DNA of 24,189 nt, from assembly GCA_010094045.1 (NCBI GenBank), contig ML986734.1, forward strand, positions 61,660 through 85,848, in the 5' to 3' direction. The stretch's first letter is position 1, and each line of letters begins with the position of its first letter. Positions 1 to 11,658 of the stretch are shown piece after piece. This DNA is from Lojkania enalia (taxonomy: Eukaryota > Ascomycota > Dothideomycetes > Pleosporales). Below the pieces are notes generated by a model. That model worked only from the letters and a program-made list of their open reading frames with translations, did not search any database and had not been told where the DNA came from. A program made the position numbers and the translations under genes.

Positions 1-1374
1 AAATAATCTAGCTACTATAGAATTAAAGAATAAGAAGCCTTAGGTACCTATATTAATAAGAGTATTTAGTTATATACCAACGCCTTTTAAATATAGAATA
101 GTAGGGATTTAGAAGTACTTTCTTCTATATAAATATAATAAATCGATGTTTAATAAATCGTACTTATTTAAGCCTAGGACGGAGAGTTTTCCTAAACGTC
201 TCTATTTCCTACCTAAGAACTATCTAGGTAGTACTCGTTTACGTCTAGGAACTCTTCTTTCTTAATCTTCTCTTATTTAACTTCTATCTCTTATATTTTA
301 AAGACTATATATTCGTTTATAAAATATCCTAGTTTACTATAATTATAATAATTACCTAGGGTCGTATATCTTTTAGGTGCAAGAGTTTTACTAGGTTATT
401 AGGAAACAATTATAGTAGAACGAGGTATTAATACTAGAGTAGATTAGGGTAGTATTAAATCGTAGGTTATCTTAGATAAACTCTTAGAAACCTTCTAGTA
501 CTAATCCGAATTTATTTTAGCTGTAACTTATAAGCTAACAGTTCGTTCTAGGAGGCTAGAAATACTCCTCCTTTCTATATTATAGGCTGTTAAGTAGACG
601 ACTATAGTATTAAAGGAGCCTTTATATATAAGTTTAAAGCTAAGGTTTAGTATCCTTAGATTAGGGAGAATCTTATCCTATAAGTAGAAGAACTACTTAG
701 ATTAGAATATAGATCTTCTAATAGCTATACTAATAAAGCGAGATTTAAAAGTTGGGAACGCTTCTCCCTTATTTATCCTTAGGATCTAAAACGCCTATCG
801 CGCCTCTATCTCTTTATTACCTATAGTAAAATATAATTGTAGAAGTGAAATTATTTCTTTAGTATTCTTAAACTAATACTAGTCTAATTTAGCTAGATAT
901 TTTAGCTCTAGATACCCTTTTATAGTACTAGAAGTATATCTCTATACTAATACTATACGTATATACTCTATTAGATAGTAATCTATATTAATCTTAAATT
1001 ATTCTAGGATCGAGGCTTGCTATTATTTAAATATAGGTTTACTACTATCTATAAAGCTTTTAATCTTAGATATATATTTAGTAAGGTAGGCTTAAAGGGG
1101 CTTAAGGGTGGTTAAGAGGTTTCTTACTAGGGGAGTTATAAAAGTTTCTTAATATATTATTAGTTCTAATTCGGTAGTTTATAGAGGTTAATTAGGACTA
1201 ACAGTTCTCTATCATATTAAGTATATAATCTCCTCTTATAAAATTGTGATTTATTTCTTAAGGGTTAGTTCGCTCTAATTTCCCTCTAAATTAGATAGGT
1301 TCTTTATTATAGGCTTTATAAAGAGGGGCCCGCCTATCGCAAGGCCTCTTATAAAAGATAATAGTTGTTCTACA
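1..1374 (-). mobile_element. Ty3/gypsy-like LTR retrotransposon, 5' part (LTR plus gag-pro), RIP-degraded, running off the window
   Basis: This stretch is an inverted copy of 22,502-23,871, aligning nearly end to end with mostly C/T and G/A differences. On the minus strand it begins with TGTAGAACAAC at 1,374, a plausible 5' LTR edge, and reads outward toward position 1. Downstream lies a decayed gag frame. Near 310-355 the minus strand keeps the spacing of a CCHC zinc knuckle (C-x2-C-x4-H-x4-C), but every Cys and the His have become Tyr, as RIP of TGT/TGC/CAC would produce. The other copy, which extends further, carries a protease-like segment after gag. The 3' end lies outside the window. 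Assignment to Ty3/gypsy rather than another gag-bearing LTR order is inference from the gag-pro layout. Confidence 0.75.
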
Positions 1375-2039
1375 CGTGTAGATAGAAGCTTACTCTTACT
1401 ATAACTTACGCGTATATCGGTTCTAGTATAGGAATTAGAAGGTAAATTATAGTTAGATATCGGCGGTTACCTCTAATTCTAATAGGTTATTAGTAGTCTC
1501 TAAGTTTCTACCTAAGCATACTCTACGCGGCTTTTCTAAAGGCAATTCTAATTGTAGAAGATAGGAAGTTCTAAACTTAAAGGCTTTAGTTAATAGAAGG
1601 TCTTTAAGATCCTATCTAGGTAACTAAATAATTTAATATAATAGTATATAAGTATTATAATCTAAACTAAATTAGGTATATTTTAGACTTAGATATAGTT
1701 AAATAAATAATTAATATAATATTATTAAAGAGACTATTACTAGTAGTATTAAGTTCTTCTATATAATATAACAGCATAGATAAGATAATAGGTCTAAATA
1801 CAGCACGAATCTACTTAGAGGTATATAGGAGTATATAGGGGTTTAGAGACCTAGGAATTCTATTAATACTTATAGGCCTTATACGAAAGAATATAGAAGA
1901 ACTACTAAGCTACTTATAAGGGAGTATATAACTATATACGGAAGGGAAAAGGGGCGGAGCTAGGGGTAGGATAAGATAAGCAAAAAGCTTTAGGATAAGA
2001 TTACATATAAAGCTTTTCGTAGAACGATTTCTTCGCATC
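1375..2039. other. AT-rich gene-free stretch, unassigned
   Basis: This stretch has the low-GC, TpA-rich composition of RIP-mutated DNA and frequent stops in the frames I read. It lies between the gypsy LTR edge and a truncated Fot1-like element. I could not match it to another part of the window or recognise a decayed protein. It may be an older repeat. Confidence 0.5.
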
Positions 2040-2424
2040 GTTATATTAAGAAGTAAATAAAGTAGTAATAAAATAGAAATAGTAGAAAAAAAGGCGGATT
2101 TAAGTATAAGGGACCCTAATAAAAGTATAAAAAGAGATGATTATTGCTAAAAAGGATAATAAAGAGGAAACTTAAGCTATAATACGCTAATTTAGGGTGC
2201 GATTAGGTACGAGTAGATAGTATAAAGTATACTATAGCTGCTATAGTAAAACTAAATATAATTCTCGTATATACTAGAAGGATATAGAGGTTTCTATAGA
2301 ATAATCACGTAAGTTGTAAATTGCTATTATATTATTTAGTTGTTAAACTATATATATATAAAAGTTAAAAAAGTTAATAGGGTAGACTACTTACTTATAT
2401 AGGCTACTTACTTATAAGATATAT
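2040..2424 (+). mobile_element. 5'-truncated Fot1/pogo-like (Tc1/mariner superfamily) transposon, 3' end only
   Basis: Positions about 2,040-2,424 are a direct repeat of about 4,125-4,506, the 3' end of the complete element nearby. The copy keeps the decayed C-terminal transposase segment, including a CCHC zinc-knuckle pattern at about 2,233-2,277 with most Cys/His turned to Tyr. It also keeps the terminal sequence ending CTTATAAGATATAT, followed by TA. The 5' two thirds are missing. Immediately downstream (about 2,427-2,452) is a second, weaker copy of the last 25 bp of the terminus, which suggests a local duplication or another terminal fragment. Confidence 0.8.
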
Positions 2425-2459
2425 TATAGACTACTTATTTATAAAATATATTAGTTAAT

Positions 2460-2652
2460 TAAATATATAATTTAAACTTATAATTTTTCTAACTTATACT
2501 ATTAAAGATTTTAAACAATTTAAAAGAGTTAAGAGAAACTAGAAAGCTATTTTTTAAAGCTATAATAGTAAAGAAAATAGCATTTATATTATAAGTAATT
2601 AATTTTAGTAAGAAAAGATAGCTTATATACTAAATTATCTAATAATATTATA
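2460..2652 (+). repeat. LTR-like direct repeat, left copy, 5' part (interrupted by a transposon)
   Basis: This segment aligns with about 7,785-7,968. Shared landmarks include TTTAAAAGAGTTAAGAGAAAC and AAAGAAAATAGC. The left copy differs from the right mainly by C-to-T and G-to-A changes. The alignment breaks at the TA of 2,651-2,652, where the Fot1-like element begins, and resumes at 4,507. The outer edge near 2,460 is approximate because RIP blurs it. Confidence 0.75.
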
Positions 2653-4506
2653 ATATATCTTATAAGCGAGCGGCTTATATAAGTAAACGGTCTACCCTAT
2701 TATTAAAACGCGATACCTAAACTTTTAATAATAATATAATAATAAAATAATAAGAATATAGTCTAAAATAAGAATTAAGTAAATTTAGCTTTCTTAGCTA
2801 TTAAAAGAGGCTAAATAAATAGTAAAAGATATACTACTTTAATATTTAATATAATTTAAATAACCGTATACTAATAATATACTAGAATCTACTTATAGTA
2901 TAATTATAAGCCTAACTTAAAGAGACTAATAAAACTTAAAAAGGAGGTTATTATTTAATATATACTTAACCTAGATTTATAAGAATTTACGCCTACTTTA
3001 ACTACTATATAAAATATAGTTAATAGCTTACTTATTAAGTATAGTATAGGCTAGATTAGTATATATTAGCTTAGGAACTTTATTAGATATACTCCTAAAC
3101 TTAAGATACGCCTAAATTAGCTTTATAATTACTAGAAAGCTCTATATAAAAATTCTTAAGTAATTAAAAGCTAGTTTAAACTTATACAGTATATTAAGAA
3201 GAAGTATAGTATTATAAATAAAGATATATACAACTTTAATAAATCTAGTTTTTAAATGGATATTATCTTATTATAATTAGTTGTTATAGATATAAAAAGA
3301 TATAATTAACTAAACATAATTTAATTAGATAATAATAAATAGATTTTAGTAATTTAGAAGATTAATACTACTAGCTAAATACTCCTATCCTTTATTATTA
3401 TCGCTAGCTACTACTATCTCTCTACTTAGTATAAAGGTAATAATATACCTAAGAACTAGGCTATTATAGTTAGTAAGAATAGCTAGATAATAAATAAACT
3501 TAGTATTAAGTAGTTAAAATACTTTTATAGGTATATAAAGGATTATATAGTAGACGCGTATTAACTACTAATCTTTAATAGCTATAATAGTTATAACTTA
3601 CTTAATTTCTAGAAACTTTATAAAGAATAGAGTATTATTCTACTTTATATACCAGCTTATTTATTATACCTATTACAGCTACTAGATATAGGCTACTTTT
3701 TACTATTAAAGTATATATATAGAAATTAGATTTTAGTCTTAGTATATAATTATATTAACTATATTATAAAACTTAAGTTCTTTCTAGCCTTTAAAACTGC
3801 TTTTAATATATTAATTATAAAGGATAATATTTATATAAGCTTTTAAGGAGCTGGTCTAGTCCTATTTAATCTAGAAGTAGTACTTTTAAAGCTTAATATA
3901 AAGCTTTATACGCTAATACTACTAGTATAAAATAATACCCTATAGGAAGTAAAAATACTAAGTAATACGTATAAGCTAGAAGTTTAATTAATATTAATTT
4001 GTAATCGGATTTAAAGGGATATAAGTTCTATACTAGTTTCTATTATTAAGAAGCTAAATTAGCTTAAAAAAGGCTCTATAAAAGTAATATATTAGATTGG
4101 GTTAATATATAATAAAATCGTCAGCCTTTAAAAAGCGAATAAAGTAGTAATAAAATAGAAACAGTAGAAAAAAAGGTAGATTTAAGCGTAAGGGACCCCA
4201 ATAAAAGTATAAGGAGAGATAATTATTGTTAAAAAAGATAATAAGGAGGAAACTTAGACTATAATACGCTAATTTAGGGTGCGATTAGGTATAAATAGAT
4301 AGTATAAAGCGTACTATAACTACTATAGTAAGATTAGGCATAATTCTTATATATATTAGAAGGATATAGAGGTTTCTATTAAATAATCGTGTAAGTTATA
4401 AATTGCTATTATATTATTTAGTTGTTAAGCTATATATATATAAAGGTTAAAAAAGTTAATAGAGTAGACCGCTCGCTTATATAGGCTACTCGCTTATAAG
4501 GTATAT
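2653..4506 (+). mobile_element. Complete but decayed Fot1/pogo-like DNA transposon with TIRs and TA target duplication
   Basis: The element is 1,854 bp, close to the usual length of Fot1-type elements. It starts ATATATCTTATAAGCGAGC, and the reverse complement of its end reads ATATACCTTATAAGCGAG. The inverted terminal similarity extends for about 50 bp and contains a tandem AAGCGAG-type subterminal motif. TA dinucleotides flank it at 2,651-2,652 and 4,507-4,508. The uninterrupted target is seen at 7,966 onward, where the two flanks are joined with a single TA, so the insertion is directly demonstrated. TA target choice and TIRs fit the Tc1/mariner superfamily, and the coding remnant points to the pogo/Fot1 branch. 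Confidence 0.9.
2750..4395 (+). pseudogene. Fot1/pogo-type DDE transposase, RIP-inactivated
   Basis: No long ORF survives, but plus-strand frames still show family landmarks separated by TAA/TAG stops. Around 2,930-3,270 there is an EEEVIIQYILDLDL-like DNA-binding region. It is followed by KKKYSIINKDIYNF and a Gly/Met-Asp-Ile-Ile stretch, matching the region of pogo/Fot1 transposases that carries the first catalytic Asp. The C-terminus (about 4,130-4,390) is Lys/Arg-rich and ends in a degraded CCHC knuckle with the GHNxRxC arrangement seen in many fungal Fot1-like proteins. The limits are approximate. Most stops are explained by CAA/CAG/CGA to TAA/TAG/TGA or TGG to TAG changes. Confidence 0.75.
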
Positions 4507-4606
4507 TATATTATTTAGCGTAAAATTATTGTAAAGTACGATAACTTATTTTTAATAAAACGATTAATTTATTTTTTACAACTCTAGAAATTAATAGAGT
4601 TATTAA
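4507..4606 (+). repeat. LTR-like direct repeat, left copy, 3' part
   Basis: This resumes the repeat broken at 2,652. It aligns with about 7,967-8,060, sharing AAGTACGATAA and the AACNCTNGAAATNAAT block near its end. Together with 2,460-2,652 it makes a unit of about 290 bp. Because the two copies are in direct orientation and bracket about 3.2 kb, they are probably LTRs of a short retroelement. A dispersed short repeat is the alternative. Confidence 0.7.
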
Positions 4607-4919
4607 CAATATAATAATAGAAATAATACGATTATCAGTTTTTTATCGGTATTTTATCTTATTAATCGTATATTATCGTTTATTATATCCTTTACCGTAG
4701 ACGGTTAGATTTACTACTTATAAACTCTCTTAATAGTTTACATCTATATAAATACTATAATTTTATTAGTTATTATATAATTATATTTTTAAATTTACTA
4801 TATTATATTTAATTAATTAGTTTATAATATAAATATAGTATATATAAATATAGTATATTTATAGGTAGCCTTAGCTATACTATTATATTACAAGTTATCT
4901 ATCTATTAAATATTTAAGA

Positions 4920-6090
4920 CTCCCTCTATTTCTTTATACTACTAATTTATCTTCTCTATACTTACTCTTATACGATATTAATATAAGTTTTAATAATCCT
5001 TTCTTTACTAATACTACTCTTTAGTTTTATAGTAATTATTATAAAGCTGCTCGTATAGCTCTTATTAACTAAGCTAATTAGATCTTCTACGCTAATCCGG
5101 TTTAGACTATTAGATATACTATTACTAGATTTAGTAGTTTAGCTACTAGTTAAGCTAATTTTCTAAACTCTATTATATACGAAGAGATTTTAATCTTCTA
5201 TCTACTTATTACAGCTTATTTAAGTAAAATCTTCTACTTTATAGTAAGAAATTAATAGCCTAAATCCTATAATATATTCGATCTAACTATTAAGAAGAGC
5301 CTTAAAATTATTAGGCTTACTAACTTTCTAATTTATATTTAAGGTCTTTCTCCGTATAATTTAGCTAATACCTCTATTATAATATAATACAACCGAATTA
5401 ATACTACTACTTTCTTATCTTAACGCTAATCCTATATTAAGAGCTTTTTTATCTATTCCTATAGCGCCCTAAATATCTAACTATATAATTATTATACTAC
5501 CGCCTATAATTATATAGAAGAATTTACTATATATACTAGATATATCTCTTTTAATAGCTAGTTTAGTAGTATATATTCTAACTATATCTATACTAACTAT
5601 ACTTCTTAATATACTATTTATAATAATAACAACTCTAAGCTAATATATAATAAATATACTAAGCGTTATAGCCGTACTTATTTAGTATCTCCGAAAGATA
5701 ATAGTAGTAAGGGTAGTAGATCTCTTAGTAGAGTTCTTAGTAGCGGTTAGTATTAGATTTAAAGCTAGACTAAATATATTTCTTATAATTTAAATATATA
5801 TAATATATTATACTTAATTTTAGATACTTCTAAATATCTTAAGAGTCTTCTACTAGAATTCTACTTTAATACCAACTTTTTATATATTCTATATATTTAA
5901 TACTTAATATACTAAACTATATTCTCTCTTATAAGATCGTATAACAACCTTCTAAAAATACTCGTTCTAGTTTGTCGCTTATTACTAGAATAGATAAAAT
6001 ATTTACTATAAATATTAAAAGTTATAACTAGTATTTTCTTATATACTTCTATACTACTATTATAAAGAAGATACTTAAACTTTATATAGT
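4920..6090 (+). pseudogene. Decayed ORF of unknown family inside the LTR-like repeat pair
   Basis: One plus-strand frame stays readable for about 1.1 kb, interrupted only by TAA/TAG codons of the kind RIP creates from CAA, CAG, CGA or TGG. The frame reads through NPFFTNTT (about 4,995), YYKAARIALIN (about 5,036) and a basic Ser-rich stretch KRYSRTYLVSPKDN (about 5,662-5,705). Cysteines are almost absent and Tyr is very frequent, as expected after Cys-to-Tyr RIP changes. I cannot identify the family. A gag-like protein is possible from its place after the left repeat, but no zinc knuckle is legible. Confidence 0.45.
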
Positions 6091-7784
6091 ACCTTAGTAT
6101 AATAATCCTTATATTTATCTTAACTTATTAGCTAAGTAATTTATTAATTAAACTTATTAATAATTCGGTTAAATTTATTAAGTTCTTATAGAGGTATAAT
6201 TTTAGGTATTTTATATAATACTAAATTTAGTTAAATTCGTAAATCTTAATATTATATCTAAAGCTCTTTTACTCTAGGAAGTATAATCTTTTAATAATCT
6301 CGTTTCTACTAAATTTTTACATATTTTATACGACAATTTAGATAAAGAATAAGTATAGTAGTATAGAAAGGTAAGTTATCTATCTTATAATAATACTCTT
6401 TAAACTTCTAAACTGCTTATTAAATTTATATAAGTAAGTCTTTATTTATATAATAAGAACTTAAAAACTTCTCTATATATTTACTAAAAACGTCTATTAT
6501 AAAAAGAAGTTAATTAAGTATAATATAGTTACCTTAAGTCTTTAGAGTTGCTTAGTAGAATAGCTATAAGAAGGAGCTTATTATATAAAGAGCCCTTTAA
6601 TCTTATAGAGAAAGATAGTCCTTTTTAAGTAATTTAAAATTTGCTTTAATATAATTGTTAATAGCTGATTCTTTCTTAAGTACTATACTTAATATTTAAT
6701 ACTAGCTATTCTACCATATAGAATTGTTAAGTAGAATTCGCTATTATATTAAAGAAATAAATTCTTTTATACGATTTGCTAAAGAATAATAGTAAATAAT
6801 AATATTATAAAGCTTTCCTAGAATACTTATTATATAAAAAGCTTCTTCTCTTTCTATTTAAGCTTACTTATCTAATTTATTCTTAAGCGTATTCCCTTTA
6901 TTATATAATTTAATCTTTTTAAATTAAGTCTTACTAAAGAGGAAAGCTTAAATAATAAGATTAATTATATATCTTTAGTAGCGGATTTATTAATATAAGA
7001 AATTCTAAGTAATATCTTTATTATTTAGAAGATATTAAGATATTATATAATAAAGTATATTATTTATAGTTAAGTTATTAGTAATAATTACTCCTAGCTT
7101 TTGTATAATACTATAGTCTTAAAGGACTAGAAGAATAGTATTTTATTACTCTTCTCTACTATAGTTCGCTATTATATATAAAGCTAAAAGAGCCTTTATT
7201 TATTATTCTTACGAGTTAATAAAATAAGTATATATTACTAAGAGAAAATAATTATTTAGAGAAGTCTAGATATCGACTAAAAGATATATATCTATTAAAA
7301 CTAACTAGACCTTCTTTTATATAATATCTCTTTACAGCTGAAATAAATTATAAATTAACCTACTAATAGCTAAATAAGCAGTTGTAAGAGAATTTATTAA
7401 TTCTAGATTTAATATCTAGTAGAATATATAGAATTCTAGCTACTTAATAATTCGAAATAGTAGGTTTTATATAATAATAAGATTTATAAGAGTCTAGTTA
7501 ATAACTTAATTATTTAAGGTATTCTTTAAAACTAATAAATTTAGCTCGTTTATCTTATTATTAATTAATACTTATTTCTAAAGTTTTTAAAGTTAGCTTA
7601 CTACTATTACTTTTATATAAGGGATAGGTCTATTAGATTTAATCTAGTACTTCGATTAAAGATGATATTAAATATTTATAGTTAATAATATACTATACAA
7701 ATAGAGAGAGTAGTAATATAGCTTTCGATTTTAACCGTCTTATATAGGCTTATCTTTTAATGGATTGCGATAGTATTAATAGAT
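6091..7784. other. AT-rich, RIP-mutated interior of the LTR-like element; no recognisable gene
   Basis: This segment is dense in TpA and stop codons in the frames I read. I saw no readable reverse transcriptase, integrase or transposase motif. It lies between the decayed ORF and the right LTR-like copy, so it is probably the remainder of the same element or further nested debris. Composition begins to shift toward that of the gene island near 7,740. Confidence 0.5.
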
Positions 7785-8060
7785 ACTAGACGTATTTTTC
7801 TAACTTGTGCTACTAGAGACTTCGAGCGATTTAAAAGAGTTAAGAGAAACTAGAGAGCTATTCTCTAAAGCTATGATAGTAAAGAAAATAGCTTTCGTAG
7901 GATGAGAGATAAATTTTGGTGAGGAAAGATGGCTTGTGCGCCAGATTATCCGATAATATCGTATATTATTCAGCATAAAATAATCGCCAAGTACGATAAT
8001 TTATTTTTTACGAAACGATAATTTTATTTTTAACAACCCTGGAAATCAATCGTCGTTACA
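7785..8060 (+). repeat. LTR-like direct repeat, right copy (mildly mutated)
   Basis: This is the uninterrupted counterpart of 2,460-2,652 joined to 4,507-4,606. It retains CG and TGG-rich words such as GATGAGAG, TTTTGGTGAGG and GCGCCAGATTATCC, where the left copy has their AT-shifted forms. It provides the empty target site for the Fot1-like insertion (near 7,966-7,968). It ends about 140 bp from the stop codon of the first island gene. Confidence 0.75.
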
Positions 8061-8198
8061 TCGTCTCGGGTAGGTTCAGTCTTAGGTAGAATCCTAGCAA
8101 CACTAATTATTGCCTGCCAAATAAAAGAAAGAGTTTTAATTAGAAACCAGAACGATAACATCGATCCTCCAAGATAAAGAAAGGCCCTCGTTCATGCA

Positions 8199-10173
8199 CT
8201 ACCCGTCTTTAGGTGTCTGCGACTGCTCGTTAACGTCTCGAGCACCCTGGTTCGCAGGCAGGTATAATGAAGTCTTGAGCAGCGTCGGCTCATTGGTGAT
8301 TGGAATTGCTTCAGGATTCCCGTGCCATCTCCCCTCACCGGCACCAACATAGGCCATTCGCTGCAGCTGTAAGCTATCATCGAGCAGCCACTGCAGCCGT
8401 CGGTCTTCGCCTTTGTGAATCCAGCGCTGAACCCATCCTGTGGCTGTGCCAATCACGAAGCTGAGCCAGATGAAGAAGGTGGAAAATGCGATGATGATAG
8501 CAATACCGAGAACGCTGAAGTTCTGATGCTTGCCTGTGCTTCGTATAATCTGGGTGTTGCACAGATCCTCTTCGAATGAATTCTGAGGATTCGAACCGGG
8601 TCTCGTATAGTTGATGCCAGCAAGGTGCGAAGGCGGGCCCGTGGCAATCTCTACCATGGCTTGCTGTAGTCTGGCCAGCGATGCATTGAACCATCCCTGA
8701 ACTTCAATGATCCATTGTGTATTGGAAAGCTCGTGCTGGAAGTTCTGGTACACGGACTCGCTTGCTCGGAGGGCAGCAGCGCCTCGGGGTCCAATAATCC
8801 AATATATATTATTGTAGAAGATGGCGTTGTAGATGTAGCGCGCCGCTGCGTCCTGCTTGGGATTCAGGTTTAGACCTCGTGCTGCTTGGAGTAGGTCCGG
8901 CACTTGCGAAAGCCCCGAGCATTGCGACGTGGATGGATTGCAGATTTGATGTTGGTCCACACAGCCAAGGACACCAACCGGATTATCTGGCCTATAGACC
9001 GTTATATCACTGCCATCTTGCGTGATTTGGGAGGGATTGGTAGCCCCGAAAATTAGATCTGTATTGCGGACGTCGAAATGCACAGAATTTGCGGTTATGA
9101 AAGCTATTGTAATGTCCGCCTCCTCCGGCGGTATAGACTGAATCTCGGGGATCCAGGAAGCATGAACGTCCGGTGAGAAAGCTCTAGGAGTCATCATCAG
9201 TGATATATACGATTTATCTATTGATCGGAGAATCTCACGTTAATTGATAACTAATGTCCTCTGATATAATGCGGTCGTTGTATATAAAACTTAAGTTGTC
9301 CGGGTAGAAGCCCTGGATATGTCCAAGAGAGTAGTTATAGTACGTGCCCCCTGAAGGGCTAGCACCTCTACTTAAGAAGTCAGTGGCATTTATGGGAGCG
9401 CAAGTGGTGAGTCGGCGGTATTGGACCCTATCTTCCTCGTGAGCATTCAACCCGAGATGGAGATGCGAGTCGAGTTGTCCTGTATCCATCTGGTATACTG
9501 CTGACGGCGAGGAGAAGCAAAGTCTAGACGAAAATGGGCATGGCACCTCAGTTGTGCCATTCCAATTAATTCGTCTCTCCATGAACGCTCCGCATTGTGC
9601 CGAAGCTATAGAATCTGATCCATAGCAGGCTCGGCTGTAACTCGCCGCGGCAAGAGCATCTGATGCAATCTTCGTACGGAAACCGCCCTGGTTGAGCGGA
9701 TCAGCAGAAGATGGGTCCCAGTAACTGCAATTGGGGCTTTTAATAAGTGTCTCATTACCAGCGGCTTTGGTAACCTCAGCGGTCAGGATACTGGCTGCAC
9801 GAAAGGCACCGAGACTGGAAAGAGCAAGTATAATTAAGGGCAGAGACCGCAAGAGCGGTCTCTTTGCAACTCCTCTCCAGCGAAATGCTATCCTGGCGAG
9901 CGATACCGCAGCGCTCATGGGAGCTCCAGAGTTCCGGAGAATGGCTTGTTGCTGGATGTGCATGCCATCATTCTCTTCACGGTTCGCGATTTCTTGGTGA
10001 ACAAGGAAGGCAATAATAAGCCAGAATCGGGATCCAGCGATCGTAACGTAAAGAGTAAGGAAAGCAAGGAGGAAGGATCCACTACGAGACGAGATTGTGA
10101 TTGTATTTCCGAAGGCTGCATTATGAGACCAATTGATCCAGCCTCCCGTATGGACGTAGTCGTCGGACGACAT
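8199..10173 (-). CDS. Multi-pass membrane protein of an uncharacterised ascomycete family (two exons, 639 residues)
   Basis: The gene is built from exon 1 (10,173-9,239) and exon 2 (9,183-8,199). The 55-nt intron begins GTGAGA, contains a CTGAT branch-like site and ends CCTAG; joining restores one frame. The ATG at 10,173 is the first one in frame, just before a GGWINWSHNAAFG motif. The frame stays open further upstream without an ATG, so a small upstream exon is not excluded. Predicted membrane spans are near residues 33-57, 110-131 and 534-559. Between the second and third lies a large loop with Cys residues and many N-glycosylation sequons, probably extracytoplasmic. MHIQQQAILRN (71-81) and LQLQRMAYVGAGEGRW (583-598) resemble blocks I recall from a widespread fungal membrane protein family without known function. 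No enzymatic motif is visible. Its 3' end sits close to the RIP-mutated block. Confidence 0.85.
9184..9238 (-). other. Spliceosomal intron of the 8,199-10,173 gene
   Basis: The 55-nt intron is read on the minus strand. The donor is GTGAGA, a CACTGAT branch-like site lies about 16 nt before the acceptor, and the acceptor is CCTAG. Exon 1 would otherwise end at a TGA overlapping the donor. Removal keeps the frame (phase 2) and joins ...SYQLT to AFSPDV. Confidence 0.85.
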
Positions 10174-11658
10174 CTGTACTAGAATTCCAGAGCGCAAGGC
10201 TTCAGCGAAGCGTGAGAAATTGCTGAGACAGATGTTCGGCTTTGCTATGCAGATAACACAGTATTTTAGCGCTCAGGAATATATGACCATACGAGTTCGT
10301 CCATCAAACTAAGCTACAAGATACACACAACGAGGATTCCGGTGACTGGGGACCGACATTCACTCACTGGTCAGTATTCCCGAAAAAATTTGCCGTGACT
10401 TGGAGAGGCTTGAGGGCTGTAGGGAGTTGTGTTAGCCATCGGAATGTCACTCTACATGCAGCTGTAACCTCAAGCAGTGACACCATGGTATTTCCCTCTA
10501 CCAATATTAGCATCTCACATCGTGGCGTCCATGGCTTTGAATAGTCTACGTCTAATTTCCTTCACCCCCCTAATGTTGATGTGGCTGCTGATATCTTTAG
10601 CTTGGCAGCTGGAGAAGAATGTGGAAACTCTCTCCAAATCCGGAGGACTATGGAATCATGTCTAGCCTGATATCTCTGTTGGCCTAATCGTATCAGATTA
10701 TAGCTGAAGCTGGGCTCGGCATGCCGTCTACAAAATCGCTGACTTCTCCGTCTGCGATTAAATGATGGCAATGACAGGCCTCATTCGACTTAATCCATAT
10801 TATAGTCGAGACTGTTGCATCCCCCAAGTATCAGTTTCCTTGCTCGATCATATTTTCGAGGATATTAGTTGGTCTTTGTAGGGGTACCGCGTTAGATAGC
10901 GGTTCTTGGTTAGATTGTTCCGGTCGGCACCTGTCACTGATAGTCTTTAAGCCAGTAACCCAGGCAAGCATGAACTAGGCAAAACTTGCCCGCGTTGTCG
11001 GGTCGGACTATCATTTCCAAGAACACGAGGATCCTAGCTTGTGCTGAATCACAAGGACTGGGGCCCTTTAAATCCATGCGCGGACGCAGTACCCCGGTCG
11101 TTATGGATGCAGCGTGGCGTGGCTTTCCCTGCAGACCCTTGACTACATGGGCAAGCGCACGGACTCTGCAGGTAGTGTATTGCTCCGGATGGGGAACTAG
11201 CTAGACGTAGCTACGAGACATTCATGCAAGCACCGATTACAACGTTCAGCAGCATCGATTCGTTGACGACTTCCCAGAACACAGGCAATGCGGTGAAAGA
11301 TGTCTTAGTGAGGGAATAATTTTTCTCTCCTTTTCAGTGGGAATACGCTCCTGAAGCGGATCTTTGCGGTCCCCGAGCAGGAATGGTCTCTAATGGTTAT
11401 GGTCTATGACGGAGAAGCAGCCTCTTGCAATACGACATGCTAATAGTAGTCTGCGATGCTCACTCCGACCTTATAATTATATGTTCTCATGTGTCTGAAG
11501 GTAATTCTTTAGGGCAAGCATTAATTCATACTTCTGACTTTTCCATACATGGGATTATTCATTACAGCCCCAAATCGGTAATCCTTCAGTGAAATACCAA
11601 GAACAATATTACATCCTCCCACAACAATGCCATAAATTCAAATGTCTCACCATAGGGC
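10174..11658. other. Intergenic region without a supported gene
   Basis: Base composition here is normal and non-RIP. The region contains only short ORFs (all under 75 codons) with no recognisable domain, signal peptide or splice-linked extension. It must hold the 5' region of the membrane protein gene at its left end and the 3' region of the fasciclin gene at its right end. I saw no tRNA-like structure. A short intron-rich gene or non-coding RNA cannot be excluded. Confidence 0.5.

Noticed and set aside
1..8060. Repetitive TA-rich tracts as a CRISPR array or centromeric satellite
   Set aside because: There are no regularly spaced identical repeats. The repetitiveness comes from RIP-mutated transposons and short TA runs.
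10165..10320. An upstream first exon for the 8,199-10,173 gene (TACAG before the ATG looks like an acceptor)
   Set aside because: No upstream ATG with a good donor and branch point was convincing, and the ATG at 10,173 places the conserved WINWS block at the expected distance from the N-terminus.
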